Of a stretch of DNA of 64,000 nucleotides, positions 8,957 through 17,796 are shown one piece after another. Origin of the DNA: an uncultured Eubacteriales bacterium (GTDB lineage: Bacteria; Bacillota; Clostridia; Peptostreptococcales; Anaerovoracaceae); contig CACYFZ010000001.1 in NCBI GenBank assembly GCA_902773835.1, forward strand, positions 1-64,000, in the 5' to 3' direction. Every line of letters begins with the position of its first letter. Position 1 is the first letter of the stretch. A model generated the notes under the pieces. The model was not told the origin of the DNA and ran no database searches. It worked only from the letters and a program-made list of their open reading frames with translations. The position numbers and the translations under genes were made by a program.

Positions 8957-9033
8957 CGGGGTGTAGCGCAGTTTGGTAGCGCAACTGGTTTGGGACCAGT
9001 GGGCCGCGGGTTCAAATCCTGCCACCCCGACCA
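8957..9033 (+). tRNA. tRNA-Pro (anticodon TGG), copy 2
   Basis: Complete 77-base cloverleaf with CCA, identical to 8784-8860. The few bases before it (ATAT) also match, which points to a recent local duplication. Confidence 0.97.
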
Positions 9034-9036
9034 TAT

Positions 9037-9112
9037 GCCCAGATAGCTCAGTTGGTAGAGCAAGGGACTGAAAATCCCTGTGTCCTTGGTTCGACTCCGA
9101 GTCTGGGCACCA
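9037..9112 (+). tRNA. tRNA-Phe (anticodon GAA)
   Basis: Complete 76-base cloverleaf with CCA. Acceptor GCCCAGA pairs with TCTGGGC. Stem AGGGA/TCCCT encloses CTGAAAA. Last gene of the array. Confidence 0.97.
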
Positions 9113-9119
9113 CAATCAG

Positions 9120-9148
9120 CCTGATCCTGAAGAAGGATCGGGTTTTTT
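9120..9148 (+). terminator. Rho-independent terminator of the tRNA array
   Basis: CCTGATCCT pairs with AGGATCGGG (one T-G pair) around a short loop, followed by six T. It begins eight bases after tRNA-Phe. Confidence 0.9.
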
Positions 9149-9196
9149 CATGCATAATAATTAATTTACCGATAATTTTATCTGTGTAAAGTTTTC

Positions 9197-9225
9197 TTGA
9201 CATTGTCGCGCTAAATGAATAAGAT
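9197..9225 (+). promoter_or_regulatory. Promoter of the small HTH regulator
   Basis: TTGACA at 9197-9202 and TAAGAT at 9220-9225 are 17 bases apart, about 40 bases before the start codon. Confidence 0.65.
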
Positions 9226-9267
9226 AGACACAAGATATAGGCTTAATTCAGAAAGAAGACGGCATAT

Positions 9268-9471
9268 ATGGAGTGCAGACTCGCTGAAATTAGAAAGAAG
9301 AATAAAATCGGACAGGCTTATCTCGTTGAAAAACTGGGGGTTTCAAGGCAGAGCATAAGCTCTATAGAAAACGGGAAGACCATTCCGTCACTTGATTTGG
9401 CCATGGATATAGCCAATCTTCTTGATATGCCGATTGAAGAAATCTTTATTCATGAGAATAAGTTTAAATAG
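9268..9471 (+). CDS. Small XRE/Cro-type helix-turn-helix transcriptional regulator
   Basis: The protein is only 67 residues and is essentially one HTH_3 domain. LAEIRKKNKIGQAYLVEKLG leads into the recognition helix VSRQSISSIENGKTIPSLD, followed by the usual helices AMDIANLLDMPIEEIF. The pattern is that of the YozG-like compact regulators common in Firmicutes, which bind DNA as dimers. The target is unknown. It is monocistronic, with its own promoter and terminator, between the tRNA array and a convergent radical-SAM gene. The ribosome site is AGAAAGAAG. Confidence 0.88.
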   Translation: MECRLAEIRKKNKIGQAYLVEKLGVSRQSISSIENGKTIPSLDLAMDIANLLDMPIEEIFIHENKFK

Positions 9472-9505
9472 GGCTTCGGTTCAGAATAAAATTATTTGTT
9501 AAGTT

Positions 9506-9524
9506 AAGCCGAGAGGCTTTTTTT
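9506..9524 (+). terminator. Terminator after the small HTH gene
   Basis: AAGCC pairs with GGCTT around GAGA, followed by a T run. It lies just before the end of the convergent radical-SAM gene. Confidence 0.8.
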
Positions 9525-9526
9525 AT

Positions 9527-10462
9527 TTATTTCAGAAGTTTCGCACCTTGTTTTGTATCACGAAGAGCCAATTCCCTGTTTATAGCATTTAAGATTGTAC
9601 GCTTTTTATAGCTCCACTCAGGAGAGACCAGTATCTTCCTCGGAACATCACCGGTTAATCTGTGAATTGTTACATCCGACGGAATGATTTCCAGACATCT
9701 GACAACGAGGTCCACATATTCTTCCAATGAGTCAAAAGGAACGTAGTCAGGCATTGTCTTATATAAAGCAGACGTCCTGACTATATTCATCAGATGAAGC
9801 TTCAGCCCGAACGGGTGAGGATCTTTATTACAGACATACTTGAGAGATTCCGTCATCATTTCTTCGGTTTCTCCCGGGAGCCCTAAAATCAGGTGAGAGA
9901 CGTACTTTATGTTTCTCTTACTTAACTCATATACCGCTCTGTCATAGTCTTCTGTCGAATAGCAAATATTCATAGCTTTTTGAGTGTTTTTATGAATACT
10001 TTGAAGACCGAGCTCAACCCACATGAAATGCTTGTGATTAATTTCATCGAGTAAATCCAAAACATCATCCGGAAGGCAATCCGGTCTGGTGGCAATTGCT
10101 ATTCCTTTTATGCGGGGGTCTGACAATGCCTCTTTAAAGACTTTTCTTAAGTAATCAACGGGAGCGTAAGTGTTGGTAAATGACTGAAAATATGCAATAT
10201 AAGCGGCGCTTGGCCACTTTGAGGAAAGCCTTTCTATCTGTTCGCTGATAGACTCAGACATATTTGAAAGATTTGTTTCGTTCAAATGAACAGCGAGTTC
10301 TCCCGAACCGCCTTCAGAGCAGAACGCACAGCCGCCTGTACCTTTACTGCCGTCTCTGTTGGGGCAGGTAAAACCGGCATCTAAACTCAGCTTTATGGTT
10401 TTACAGCCGAATTCGGACTTCAGATAATCGCTTATTGAATAGAATCTTTCGCCGCCTTGCAT
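9527..10462 (-). CDS. Radical SAM protein of the YhcC/YtqA type (TIGR01212)
   Basis: The 311-residue protein begins with ERFYSISDYLKSEFG and then the family signature TCPNRDG...GGCAFCSEGG, whose cysteines would hold the [4Fe-4S] cluster that cleaves S-adenosylmethionine. Further conserved blocks are AYFQSFTNTYAP, IKGIAIATRPDC and WVELGLQS, and the HLILGLPGET segment is typical of radical-SAM barrels. The reaction of this family is not established; distant similarity to Elp3-type enzymes has suggested RNA modification. The start is opposite queH, 54 bases apart, so the two genes share a divergent promoter region. Confidence 0.92.
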   Translation of the reverse strand: MQGGERFYSISDYLKSEFGCKTIKLSLDAGFTCPNRDGSKGTGGCAFCSEGGSGELAVHLNETNLSNMSESISEQIERLSSKWPSAAYIAYFQSFTNTYAPVDYLRKVFKEALSDPRIKGIAIATRPDCLPDDVLDLLDEINHKHFMWVELGLQSIHKNTQKAMNICYSTEDYDRAVYELSKRNIKYVSHLILGLPGETEEMMTESLKYVCNKDPHPFGLKLHLMNIVRTSALYKTMPDYVPFDSLEEYVDLVVRCLEIIPSDVTIHRLTGDVPRKILVSPEWSYKKRTILNAINRELALRDTKQGAKLLK

Positions 10463-10483
10463 ATGTAATAAAACTCTCCGTTA

Positions 10484-10512
10484 TGGTATAATATCCAAGT
10501 TATTCAAAGGAG
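10484..10512 (+). promoter_or_regulatory. Extended -10 promoter and ribosome site of queH
   Basis: TGGTATAAT at 10484-10492 is an extended -10 element with a perfect TATAAT. AAAGGAG follows at about 10507-10512, five bases before the ATG. The leader is therefore very short. Confidence 0.75.
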
Positions 10513-10516
10513 AAAC

Positions 10517-11179
10517 ATGGCCGAAAAAAGTGAAAGCGCAGCTAATATCAGATTCACTTCCTGTGATGACATAAGTGCTCTGACTTCGGAAATGCAGAGT
10601 GTAAATTTGGCACCCAAGAAGCCGAGCGTTCTTTTGCACGCCTGCTGCGGCCCATGTGCGACCTCCTGCGTAGAAAGGCTGGCGCCTGACTATGCCGTTA
10701 CGGTTTATTATTATAATCCAAACATTACGGACAGGGAAGAATACTATCTGAGGCGTGATACGCTTAAGCACTTCATAGACGAGTTCAACAAAGAAAACGC
10801 AGCGCTTTACACTGTAAGCTTCATCGAAGGAGCGTATGATTCCGAAAGGTTCATCGAAAAGGCAGATCCTTTAAAAGATGAGCCTGAGGGCGGCCGACGC
10901 TGCGATGTATGTTTCTCTATGAGGCTGGCAGAGACAGCTAAGATGGCGGCTAAAATGGAAATGGATTATTTCACTACGACAATGTCCGTAAGTCCGCATA
11001 AAGACTATGAAAAGATAAAGAGCCTCGGAAGCATGCTGGAGCAGGATATAACTCCGAACTTCCTGGATGCGGATTTCAAGAAAAAGAACGGATTCGGAAG
11101 AAGCGTAGAGCTTTCAAAAAAATACGGGCTGTACAGACAGAACTTCTGCGGCTGTGACTATGCCAGAGCTGCAAAATAA
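10517..11179 (+). CDS. queH: Epoxyqueuosine reductase QueH (DUF208)
   Basis: QueH carries out the last step of queuosine synthesis, reducing epoxyqueuosine in tRNA to queuosine; it is the non-homologous replacement for QueG. The 220-residue protein has the family's LLHACCGPCATSCVE (adjacent cysteines 43-44), NPNITDREEYYLR, RRCDVCF and TTTMSVSPHKDY blocks, with cysteines expected to bind an Fe-S cluster and a second metal site. The first 35 residues are a non-conserved extension. It starts behind AAAGGAG. queA and tgt, acting earlier in the pathway, lie about 21 kb downstream in this window. Confidence 0.94.
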   Translation: MAEKSESAANIRFTSCDDISALTSEMQSVNLAPKKPSVLLHACCGPCATSCVERLAPDYAVTVYYYNPNITDREEYYLRRDTLKHFIDEFNKENAALYTVSFIEGAYDSERFIEKADPLKDEPEGGRRCDVCFSMRLAETAKMAAKMEMDYFTTTMSVSPHKDYEKIKSLGSMLEQDITPNFLDADFKKKNGFGRSVELSKKYGLYRQNFCGCDYARAAK

Positions 11180-11229
11180 AAAGGGACAGAGAATAATAAA
11201 GTTAAAAGGAAAGAACAAAGGAAAGAACC

Positions 11230-12240
11230 ATGAGTAAACTAATCGTACCAAAAGACTACAAATCGATACTTAATCCTGCAGAGACCCAGAAAGCGATTAA
11301 GAGAATTAAAGACTATTTCCAAAAGTCGATTGCACATGACCTGAACCTGGCGCGTGTAAGTGCACCTCTTTTCGTATTCCCTGAGACAGGTCTCAACGAT
11401 AATCTGAACGGATATGAGAGAAGAGTAGAATTTACGATTAAAGATATAGACGAGAAGAAGGTTGAGGTTGTTCAATCACTGGCCAAGTGGAAGAGAAACG
11501 CCCTGGGAAGATACGGTATGGAGCCAGGGGAGGGTCTTTACACGGACATGAACGCTATCAGACGTGATGAAGAACTAGACAACATTCACTCCATCTACGT
11601 TGACCAGTGGGACTGGGAGCGAGTTATTACCGAAGACCAGAGAAATGAAAAGTATCTGGAACACACGGTTAAACTCATTTACAGATGCATGCAGGATCTC
11701 GGAGATTACGTTAATGACCACTATCCTGAGATGGAAATTACCATGGCACCGAGAATCAAATTCATCGATTCGCAGGAACTTGAGGACTGGTATCCGGATA
11801 AGTCATCCAAGGACAGAGAAAGACTTGCCGCAGAGGAATTCGGCGCCATCTTTATCAAGAGAATCGGTCGCAAGTTGAAATCCGGCAAACCTCATGACGG
11901 ACGTTCTCCGGATTATGATGACTGGGAACTCAACGGGGATATCATCGTTTGGAACCCTGTTTTGAACGATCAGCTGGAGCTTTCATCCATGGGTATAAGA
12001 GTTGACGCTGAATCCATGCTGAGACAGCTTGAACAGGATGACAAGATGGACAGAAAAGACATGCCTTATCATCAGGCTGTAATTAATAACGAGCTGCCTC
12101 TTACAATCGGAGGCGGTATCGGACAGAGCAGACTCTGCATGTACTTCCTGAAGAAGGCACATATCGGAGAAGTTCAGGTAGGAGTATGGCCTGATGACAT
12201 GCTAAAGGAATGCGCAGAGCATAATATTTTCCTGCTGTAA
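11230..12240 (+). CDS. asnA: Aspartate--ammonia ligase (asparagine synthetase A)
   Basis: AsnA makes asparagine from aspartate, ammonia and ATP and has a class II aminoacyl-tRNA-synthetase-like fold. The 336-residue protein is of normal length. It shows the conserved RVSAPLFVFPETGLNDNLNG start region, then KWKRNALGRYG, IYVDQWDWE and the C-terminal GGGIGQSRLCMYFL motif, which corresponds to class II motif 3. The ATG follows AAAGGAAAG. It lies between queH and priA in the same direction with no visible terminator before it. Its independence of glutamine suits an ammonia-rich anaerobic habitat, which is inference. Confidence 0.96.
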   Translation: MSKLIVPKDYKSILNPAETQKAIKRIKDYFQKSIAHDLNLARVSAPLFVFPETGLNDNLNGYERRVEFTIKDIDEKKVEVVQSLAKWKRNALGRYGMEPGEGLYTDMNAIRRDEELDNIHSIYVDQWDWERVITEDQRNEKYLEHTVKLIYRCMQDLGDYVNDHYPEMEITMAPRIKFIDSQELEDWYPDKSSKDRERLAAEEFGAIFIKRIGRKLKSGKPHDGRSPDYDDWELNGDIIVWNPVLNDQLELSSMGIRVDAESMLRQLEQDDKMDRKDMPYHQAVINNELPLTIGGGIGQSRLCMYFLKKAHIGEVQVGVWPDDMLKECAEHNIFLL

Positions 12241-12265
12241 GAGTCATCGAATAGGCACAAACTGA

Positions 12266-14257
12266 ATGCAATATATAAACGCGGTAATAGATAATAAGAG
12301 TCAGTACACGGATAACTTCTACACTTACTCTGCTCCGGATGAGGTCCGGATCGGAGCACGGGTAGAAGTTCCGTTTGCAGGGCGCAAAAAAACCGTCCCG
12401 GCTTACTGCGTAAATACCGCTGTCACGCCTGATTACGATGAATCAAAGATAAAAGAAATAGCAGAATATATTCCGGAGCGCTCGCTTAACGAGGAGATGG
12501 TGGATACCGCTCTTTGGATGAGAAAACGATACGGAGTTAAATATATCGATGCCCTGAAGATGTTCGAGACGGGAGGAAAAAGACCCGCCAAAGAAAAAGA
12601 ACTATCTACAGAAGGAAGCGACCCGGGATATGAACTGAGTCCGGGACAGAGCAGGGCGGCAGATATAATCTGCAAGGCCGTTCGGGATAAGAAGTTTAAC
12701 CCCTTTCTTATAAAAGGCGTCACAAACAGCGGAAAGACGGAAGTATACATGCGCGCCGTTTCGGAAGCTATGGTACAGGGAAGGACTGCGATAGTACTTC
12801 TTCCCGAGATTGCTTTATCCGAGCAGGTAGCGGACAGATTCCGAGAGAGATTCGGAGAGTCAGAGGTTGCTACTCTTCACAGCAGGCTTAAGGGAAGCGA
12901 GCGCTTAAGAGAATGGCTCAGAATCAGAAGCGGAGAGGCTAAGATAGTAGTAGGTGCCAGAACTTCGGTTTTTGCACCGTTGGATAACATAGGGGTTATC
13001 GTTATCGATGAAGAGCACGAAAGCACCTATAAATCCGATCATAATCCGAAATACGATACGGTTGATGTCGCATATAAAAGAGCATCGTGTTCGGATGCCG
13101 CTCTTATTCTGGGAAGCGCCACACCGAGCATCTCCTCATACTACAGAGCCAAGAACGGCTTGTACGAGCTCATCGAGATGGATGAGAGAATCGGAGAGAG
13201 CGAAATGCCGCGGCTCGATATAGTCGACATGAGAAAAGAGACTATGTCGGGTAACCTCGAAGTCCTTTCAAGAGAACTCACCAGAGGAATTGACGAGACT
13301 CTGGCCAAAGAAGAACAAGTAATACTCTTCCTGAACAGAAGGGGATACTCCACACAGGTGCTGTGTCCCGATTGCGGACATAAAGTAGTATGCGATGACT
13401 GCGGTATAACTATGACATACCATAAGGCATCCAACGCTATGGTTTGCCATTACTGCGGAAAGAAAGAGCCTCTTCCGAAGATTTGCCCAGACTGCGGAAG
13501 CAGCTACATAAAGTATGTAGGTGCCGGCACGGAGAAAGTGGAGGAAACCGTAAAGAGGATGTGGCCTAAGGCAAGAGTTTCAAGATTTGATTTAGACACG
13601 GCTTCGGATACGGATGATTCTTCCAAGGTCATAAGAGATTTTCAGTCAGGAAAGACTGACATCTTGGTGGGAACACAGATACTCGCCAAAGGACTCGACT
13701 TTAAAAACGTAGGCCTGGTGGGTATAATAAACGCCGATGTCAGCTTGAATATTCCGGATTACAGATCTACAGAGCGCACCTTTCAGCTGATAACTCAGGT
13801 AGCGGGACGCGCAGGCAGAACAGGTGGTGAAAGCAGGGTTCTGATACAGACTTATGATCCGGAAAGCGAAGTCATAAAAGAGGCGGCGGCTGCGGATTAC
13901 GAAAACTTTTACGAGTCAGAATTGCTTCACAGGCAGCTTATGAATTATCCCCCGTTTACGGATATTATTTCAGTCGCCTTTGTCTCCGAGAACGAAGAAA
14001 CAGCCACGGCTTATGCGGAGGCTTTCAGAAAGAGACTTACTGAACTGAAAGACGCGCCGAGGGATGCCCAAATACTCCGTCCGAGGACGGATGAGAGAAG
14101 AAACGACGATAAAACGCGGGTGGTATTCATAATCAAGGCGCCTCAGGGAAGTCGTGCAGGCTACATAAACGAGTACATGGAATTCAGAGACAGGATGATA
14201 GCGGGACGTGTCAACTGCTTCATTGAAACAGACGTGAATCCGTACGGAAATACATAA
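12266..14257 (+). CDS. priA: Primosomal protein N' (PriA helicase)
   Basis: PriA recognises stalled replication forks and reloads the replisome. The 663-residue protein is somewhat shorter than many homologues (about 730-800). It has the N-terminal 3'-DNA-binding domain, Walker A GVTNSGKTE, the DEEH box VIVIDEEHE, and the SATPS motif. The eight-cysteine zinc module (CPDCGHKVVCDDCG ... CHYCGKK ... CPDCGSS) follows, then GTQILAKGLDF and the QVAGRAGR helicase motif VI. It precedes def and fmt, the common arrangement in Firmicutes. The start ATG has only a weak upstream ribosome site. Confidence 0.96.
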   Translation: MQYINAVIDNKSQYTDNFYTYSAPDEVRIGARVEVPFAGRKKTVPAYCVNTAVTPDYDESKIKEIAEYIPERSLNEEMVDTALWMRKRYGVKYIDALKMFETGGKRPAKEKELSTEGSDPGYELSPGQSRAADIICKAVRDKKFNPFLIKGVTNSGKTEVYMRAVSEAMVQGRTAIVLLPEIALSEQVADRFRERFGESEVATLHSRLKGSERLREWLRIRSGEAKIVVGARTSVFAPLDNIGVIVIDEEHESTYKSDHNPKYDTVDVAYKRASCSDAALILGSATPSISSYYRAKNGLYELIEMDERIGESEMPRLDIVDMRKETMSGNLEVLSRELTRGIDETLAKEEQVILFLNRRGYSTQVLCPDCGHKVVCDDCGITMTYHKASNAMVCHYCGKKEPLPKICPDCGSSYIKYVGAGTEKVEETVKRMWPKARVSRFDLDTASDTDDSSKVIRDFQSGKTDILVGTQILAKGLDFKNVGLVGIINADVSLNIPDYRSTERTFQLITQVAGRAGRTGGESRVLIQTYDPESEVIKEAAAADYENFYESELLHRQLMNYPPFTDIISVAFVSENEETATAYAEAFRKRLTELKDAPRDAQILRPRTDERRNDDKTRVVFIIKAPQGSRAGYINEYMEFRDRMIAGRVNCFIETDVNPYGNT

Positions 14258-14286
14258 GATATATATACACTAAGGAGTCAGAATAA

Positions 14287-14808
14287 ATGGCAATCAGAAC
14301 AATTGCAGTAAGAGGAAATGAAATCCTCAGCAAGAAATGCAAAGAGGTTAAGGAAATCACACCGCACATTAAAGAAGTGATGGCGGATATGGTGGACACT
14401 ATGAATGATGCAGACGGAGTCGGTCTGGCCGCTCCTCAGATAGGTATCATGAAAAGATTTTTCGTGGCCATGCCTTATGCAGATCAAGAAGATGAGGAAC
14501 TCAGAGAGAAGGTCCTATATATGATAAATCCCGAAATTACCGAAAAGGAGGGAAGCCAGGAGTCTACCGAGGGCTGCCTTTCCGTTCCGGGATATATGGG
14601 TGTAGTTGAAAGACCTCAGAAGATTCATATCAAAGCATTGGACCTGGACGGAAACGAGCAGGAATATGATTTCGAAGGATTCGCTGCGACAGTTTGCTGT
14701 CACGAGTATGATCATTTGGACGGCATTCTCTATCCTGAGCGTGCCACTGAGATAATGACAAACGAAGAATATGTTGAGCGCCAAGAAGCCGAAATAGAGG
14801 AAGAATAG
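14287..14808 (+). CDS. def: Peptide deformylase
   Basis: Deformylase removes the formyl group from the N-terminal methionine of new proteins. The 173-residue protein has the three family motifs: GVGLAAPQ, EGCLS with the metal-binding cysteine, and HEYDH with the two metal-binding histidines and catalytic glutamate. The ATG follows AAGGAG. The gene sits directly before fmt, whose product adds the formyl group, separated by 14 bases. Confidence 0.97.
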   Translation: MAIRTIAVRGNEILSKKCKEVKEITPHIKEVMADMVDTMNDADGVGLAAPQIGIMKRFFVAMPYADQEDEELREKVLYMINPEITEKEGSQESTEGCLSVPGYMGVVERPQKIHIKALDLDGNEQEYDFEGFAATVCCHEYDHLDGILYPERATEIMTNEEYVERQEAEIEEE

Positions 14809-14822
14809 CAGGAATAATTACG

Positions 14823-15764
14823 ATGAAGATAGTTTTTATGGGAACGCCGGCTTTGGCAGCCAAGTCACTTAAGGCATTAATAGATGCAGGTCATGAAATT
14901 GCCTTGGTTATTACGCAACCCGACAGGCGCGGAAACAGAAATAAAATGATTCTTTCTCCCGTGAAGGAGCTGGCTCTGGAGAACGGCTTGGAAGTTGCAC
15001 AGCCTCAGAGACTAAAGAAAGAACCTGAATATACGGAGATGCTGAAGAAGATAGCACCGGATGCAATTATAGTAGCTGCATTCGGACAGATTATTCCACA
15101 GGAAATATTAGATATTCCGAAATACGGATGCATCAATGTGCACGGTTCACTTCTGCCTGCGCTAAGAGGAGCATCTCCGATGCAGGCAGCTATTTTGGAA
15201 GGCCTCGATGAGAGCGGGATTACCATCATGAAGATGGATGCCGGACTTGATACGGGAGATATGATCAGCAAGGTGGTATGTGATATAAAGGACAAGGACA
15301 TAAACGAAGTATCAGAGATTCTGGCCGATGCAGGTGCCAAGCTCCTGGTCGAGACCCTACCTGAAATAGAAGAAGGTACGGCGGTATATGAAAAACAGGA
15401 TGAAAGACTGGCCACTTATGCTAAAATGATATCGAAATCGGACGGTTTTACAGACTTTAACGAGCCGGCCGATTACATAGAGAGAAAAATAAGAGCATAT
15501 GCGGATTGGCCGACCTGCTACAGCTATTTGGACGGAGCACAGGTAAAGTTCTTTAAAGCCGAAGCCTTGCCGGATGAAGCAAGCGGAGAGATCGGCAGCA
15601 TATGTGAAATCGGAAAAGATTATTATTCTGTAAAGTGCAGCGAAGGTGTGCTCAAAATTTATGAGCAGCAACTCTCAGGTAAGAAAAGAATGAGTGCGGG
15701 AGACTTCATGAGAGGACGAAAACTTTCTGTAGGAGACCACTTCACCGCATCGGAAAATGCGTAG
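14823..15764 (+). CDS. fmt: Methionyl-tRNA formyltransferase
   Basis: The enzyme formylates initiator Met-tRNA with 10-formyltetrahydrofolate. The 313-residue protein has the N-terminal formyltransferase fold beginning MKIVFMGTPALA, the signature INVHGSLLPALRGASPMQ with the catalytic Asn and His, and the DTGDM loop. A C-terminal OB-fold domain (about residue 205 onward) binds tRNA. The length and order are standard. It is in one run with def and the membrane peptidase. Confidence 0.97.
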   Translation: MKIVFMGTPALAAKSLKALIDAGHEIALVITQPDRRGNRNKMILSPVKELALENGLEVAQPQRLKKEPEYTEMLKKIAPDAIIVAAFGQIIPQEILDIPKYGCINVHGSLLPALRGASPMQAAILEGLDESGITIMKMDAGLDTGDMISKVVCDIKDKDINEVSEILADAGAKLLVETLPEIEEGTAVYEKQDERLATYAKMISKSDGFTDFNEPADYIERKIRAYADWPTCYSYLDGAQVKFFKAEALPDEASGEIGSICEIGKDYYSVKCSEGVLKIYEQQLSGKKRMSAGDFMRGRKLSVGDHFTASENA

Positions 15765-15785
15765 AACCTAAGGGGAGGATCAAAG

Positions 15786-16487
15786 ATGTATTACTACGAT
15801 TATTCATTCATAGTTCTGCTTCCGGCAATTATATTTACATTTATCTGTCAGGCCAGAATCAAGAGTGCATACACTCAGTATTCTCAGATTCCTAACAGCA
15901 CGGGTATTACAGGAGCAGAAGCTGCCAGAAGGATGATGGACGCCAACGGACTGCAGGGCGTGGCCATCAATATCCTGAACGGCGGCAACCAGCTTACCAA
16001 CTACTACGATCCGAGAAATAAAAGCCTGAATCTTTCCAGAGAAGTATACGGCTCCAGCTCAATCGCATCGGTGTGTATCGCATGTCACGAGGTAGGCCAT
16101 GCCATTCAGGACTGTCAGCACTACGCTCCGCTCGTATTCCGTAACGGAATCGTACCTGTAGTGAATCTGACTCAGATGGTATCATGGCCACTTATCATCT
16201 TCGGAATGATTCTATCTACGTCTTCACCATACGGAAGCCTTATGTTCATGATCGGAGTAGGATGCTTCCTCTTCGTAATACTCTTCCACCTGGTAACACT
16301 TCCGGTAGAGTTTAATGCTTCCAACAGAGCGCTGGAGCAGATGAGAGTGCTCAGTATGGTAAATGAAGAAGACTACGTCGGCTCCAGAGCTGTATTAAGA
16401 GCCGCAGCAATGACATATGTGGCAGCACTTGCAACTGCCGTTGCCAGCCTTCTCAGAGTTCTGGTTATATCAGGCAGAAGGAGATAG
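15786..16487 (+). CDS. Membrane zinc metallopeptidase (YugP family)
   Basis: The 233-residue protein has an N-terminal membrane segment, then an HExxH zinc site in IACHEVGHAIQD. Two or three further hydrophobic segments follow (about residues 118-165 and 200-228), ending in a basic tail. This is the DUF2268-unrelated 'neutral zinc metallopeptidase' YugP family, whose substrates are unknown. In Clostridia the gene is regularly found between fmt and rsmB, as here. The ATG follows GGGGAGG. It ends six bases before rsmB. Confidence 0.9.
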   Translation: MYYYDYSFIVLLPAIIFTFICQARIKSAYTQYSQIPNSTGITGAEAARRMMDANGLQGVAINILNGGNQLTNYYDPRNKSLNLSREVYGSSSIASVCIACHEVGHAIQDCQHYAPLVFRNGIVPVVNLTQMVSWPLIIFGMILSTSSPYGSLMFMIGVGCFLFVILFHLVTLPVEFNASNRALEQMRVLSMVNEEDYVGSRAVLRAAAMTYVAALATAVASLLRVLVISGRRR

Positions 16488-16493
16488 TGCCGA

Positions 16494-17771
16494 ATGAATA
16501 AGGATTGGCTTACGGTATTCGAGGCTCTTAAGAGCGTCTATTCCGACGGAGCATATTCCAATATGGCAACAAGCGAAGCCCTCTTTCATCACAAAGGATG
16601 CAAAGAGAGCTTTGTTCGTAATTATGTAAAAGGTGTGCTGAGAGATACAATACGCCTTGATTACTATATAGATAAACTGGCGGCTCGCGGAATCAAAAGG
16701 ATTTCCATGCGGCCTCTTATTATTCTCAGAATGGGGATCTATGCGATAGAGAACCTGGACAGCGTTCCTGATCACGCCGCGGTTTCAGAGTCCGTAAAAC
16801 TGGCCAAGAAAGTGGCACGGGGATCAGACGGGTTTATAAACGGAGTTCTCAGGTCATATATCAGACAGAAAGATGAATTGATAATTCCGGATGACAGGCT
16901 TGATATAAGATACTCAATGAGCGAGGCTATCGTTTCGCTTATAACAGAGCAATATCCGAATGAGGCAGAAGATATCTTAAAAGGCCTTAACGAGCCTTCA
17001 GCGACGATAATACGAGTAAATACGCTACGTGCAAAGAGAGAGGATGTAATAGCTAATCTCATTCATGAAGGAAAAGAAGCTGAGGAGTCTTCGGAATCTC
17101 CGAATGCAGTCATAGCATCAGGTTCCGGCATAGTTTCATCCGATCTTTATAAAGCAGGCCTCATATCCATACAAAGTCTGTCTTCCATGCTGGCCATAGA
17201 AGCTTTTGCACCTAAAGAAGGGAGCAGAGTTTTGGACCTGTGTGCAGCGCCGGGCGGAAAATCCGCATATATGGCGGAACTAATGGGGAATAAGGGCTTA
17301 ATAACGGCCTGCGATATTCATGAACACAGGCTTGCTCTCATAGATAAAACCATGGAGAGGCTCGGAATAGATATCGTTAATACAAGTCTTTCTGATGCCA
17401 CTAATCATGTCGCCGATATGGATGAATGCTTTGATTATGTTTTGGCGGATGTCCCTTGCTCCGGGCTCGGAGTTATGGCATCCAAACCGGAATTAAAGTT
17501 CAAAAGTAAATCTTCAGAATTCGGAGAATTGATAGAAATCCAAAAAAGAATTCTGAGAAATGCAATTTCATATACCAAAGCCGGCGGAATAATAGAGTAT
17601 TCCACTTGCACGTTAAATAAAAAAGAAAACGAGGAAGTTATTGAAACTGTCATGAAAGAGTCAGACGAAGGATTGCTTCGCGTCCTTGAAATGAAAACTT
17701 TAATGCCATATAATTGCAAGGTAGGATTCTTTTACTGTATAGTGGAAAAGAATTTGCCTAATGACAGATAA
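16494..17771 (+). CDS. rsmB: 16S rRNA (cytosine-C5) methyltransferase RsmB
   Basis: RsmB methylates C967 of 16S rRNA (E. coli numbering). The 425-residue protein joins an N-terminal NusB-like RNA-binding domain (about 1-130) to a Rossmann methyltransferase domain. That domain has the SAM motif LDLCAAPGGKS, the DVPCSGLG motif and the catalytic cysteine motif EYSTCTLNKKENE. The rlmN gene that usually separates rsmB from prpC in Clostridia is missing. The last codons overlap an alternative upstream start of prpC. Confidence 0.95.
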   Translation: MNKDWLTVFEALKSVYSDGAYSNMATSEALFHHKGCKESFVRNYVKGVLRDTIRLDYYIDKLAARGIKRISMRPLIILRMGIYAIENLDSVPDHAAVSESVKLAKKVARGSDGFINGVLRSYIRQKDELIIPDDRLDIRYSMSEAIVSLITEQYPNEAEDILKGLNEPSATIIRVNTLRAKREDVIANLIHEGKEAEESSESPNAVIASGSGIVSSDLYKAGLISIQSLSSMLAIEAFAPKEGSRVLDLCAAPGGKSAYMAELMGNKGLITACDIHEHRLALIDKTMERLGIDIVNTSLSDATNHVADMDECFDYVLADVPCSGLGVMASKPELKFKSKSSEFGELIEIQKRILRNAISYTKAGGIIEYSTCTLNKKENEEVIETVMKESDEGLLRVLEMKTLMPYNCKVGFFYCIVEKNLPNDR

Positions 17772-17796
17772 TAAAACACACGGAGATATATTCATT

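Noticed and set aside
7943-9233. Several minus- and plus-strand frames of 60-103 codons across the tRNA array
   Set aside because: They read through tRNA genes (phrases such as GFEPRTHGLEG and GVAGFEPAAHWSQ are the classic antisense-tRNA translation), have no ribosome sites and are not proteins.
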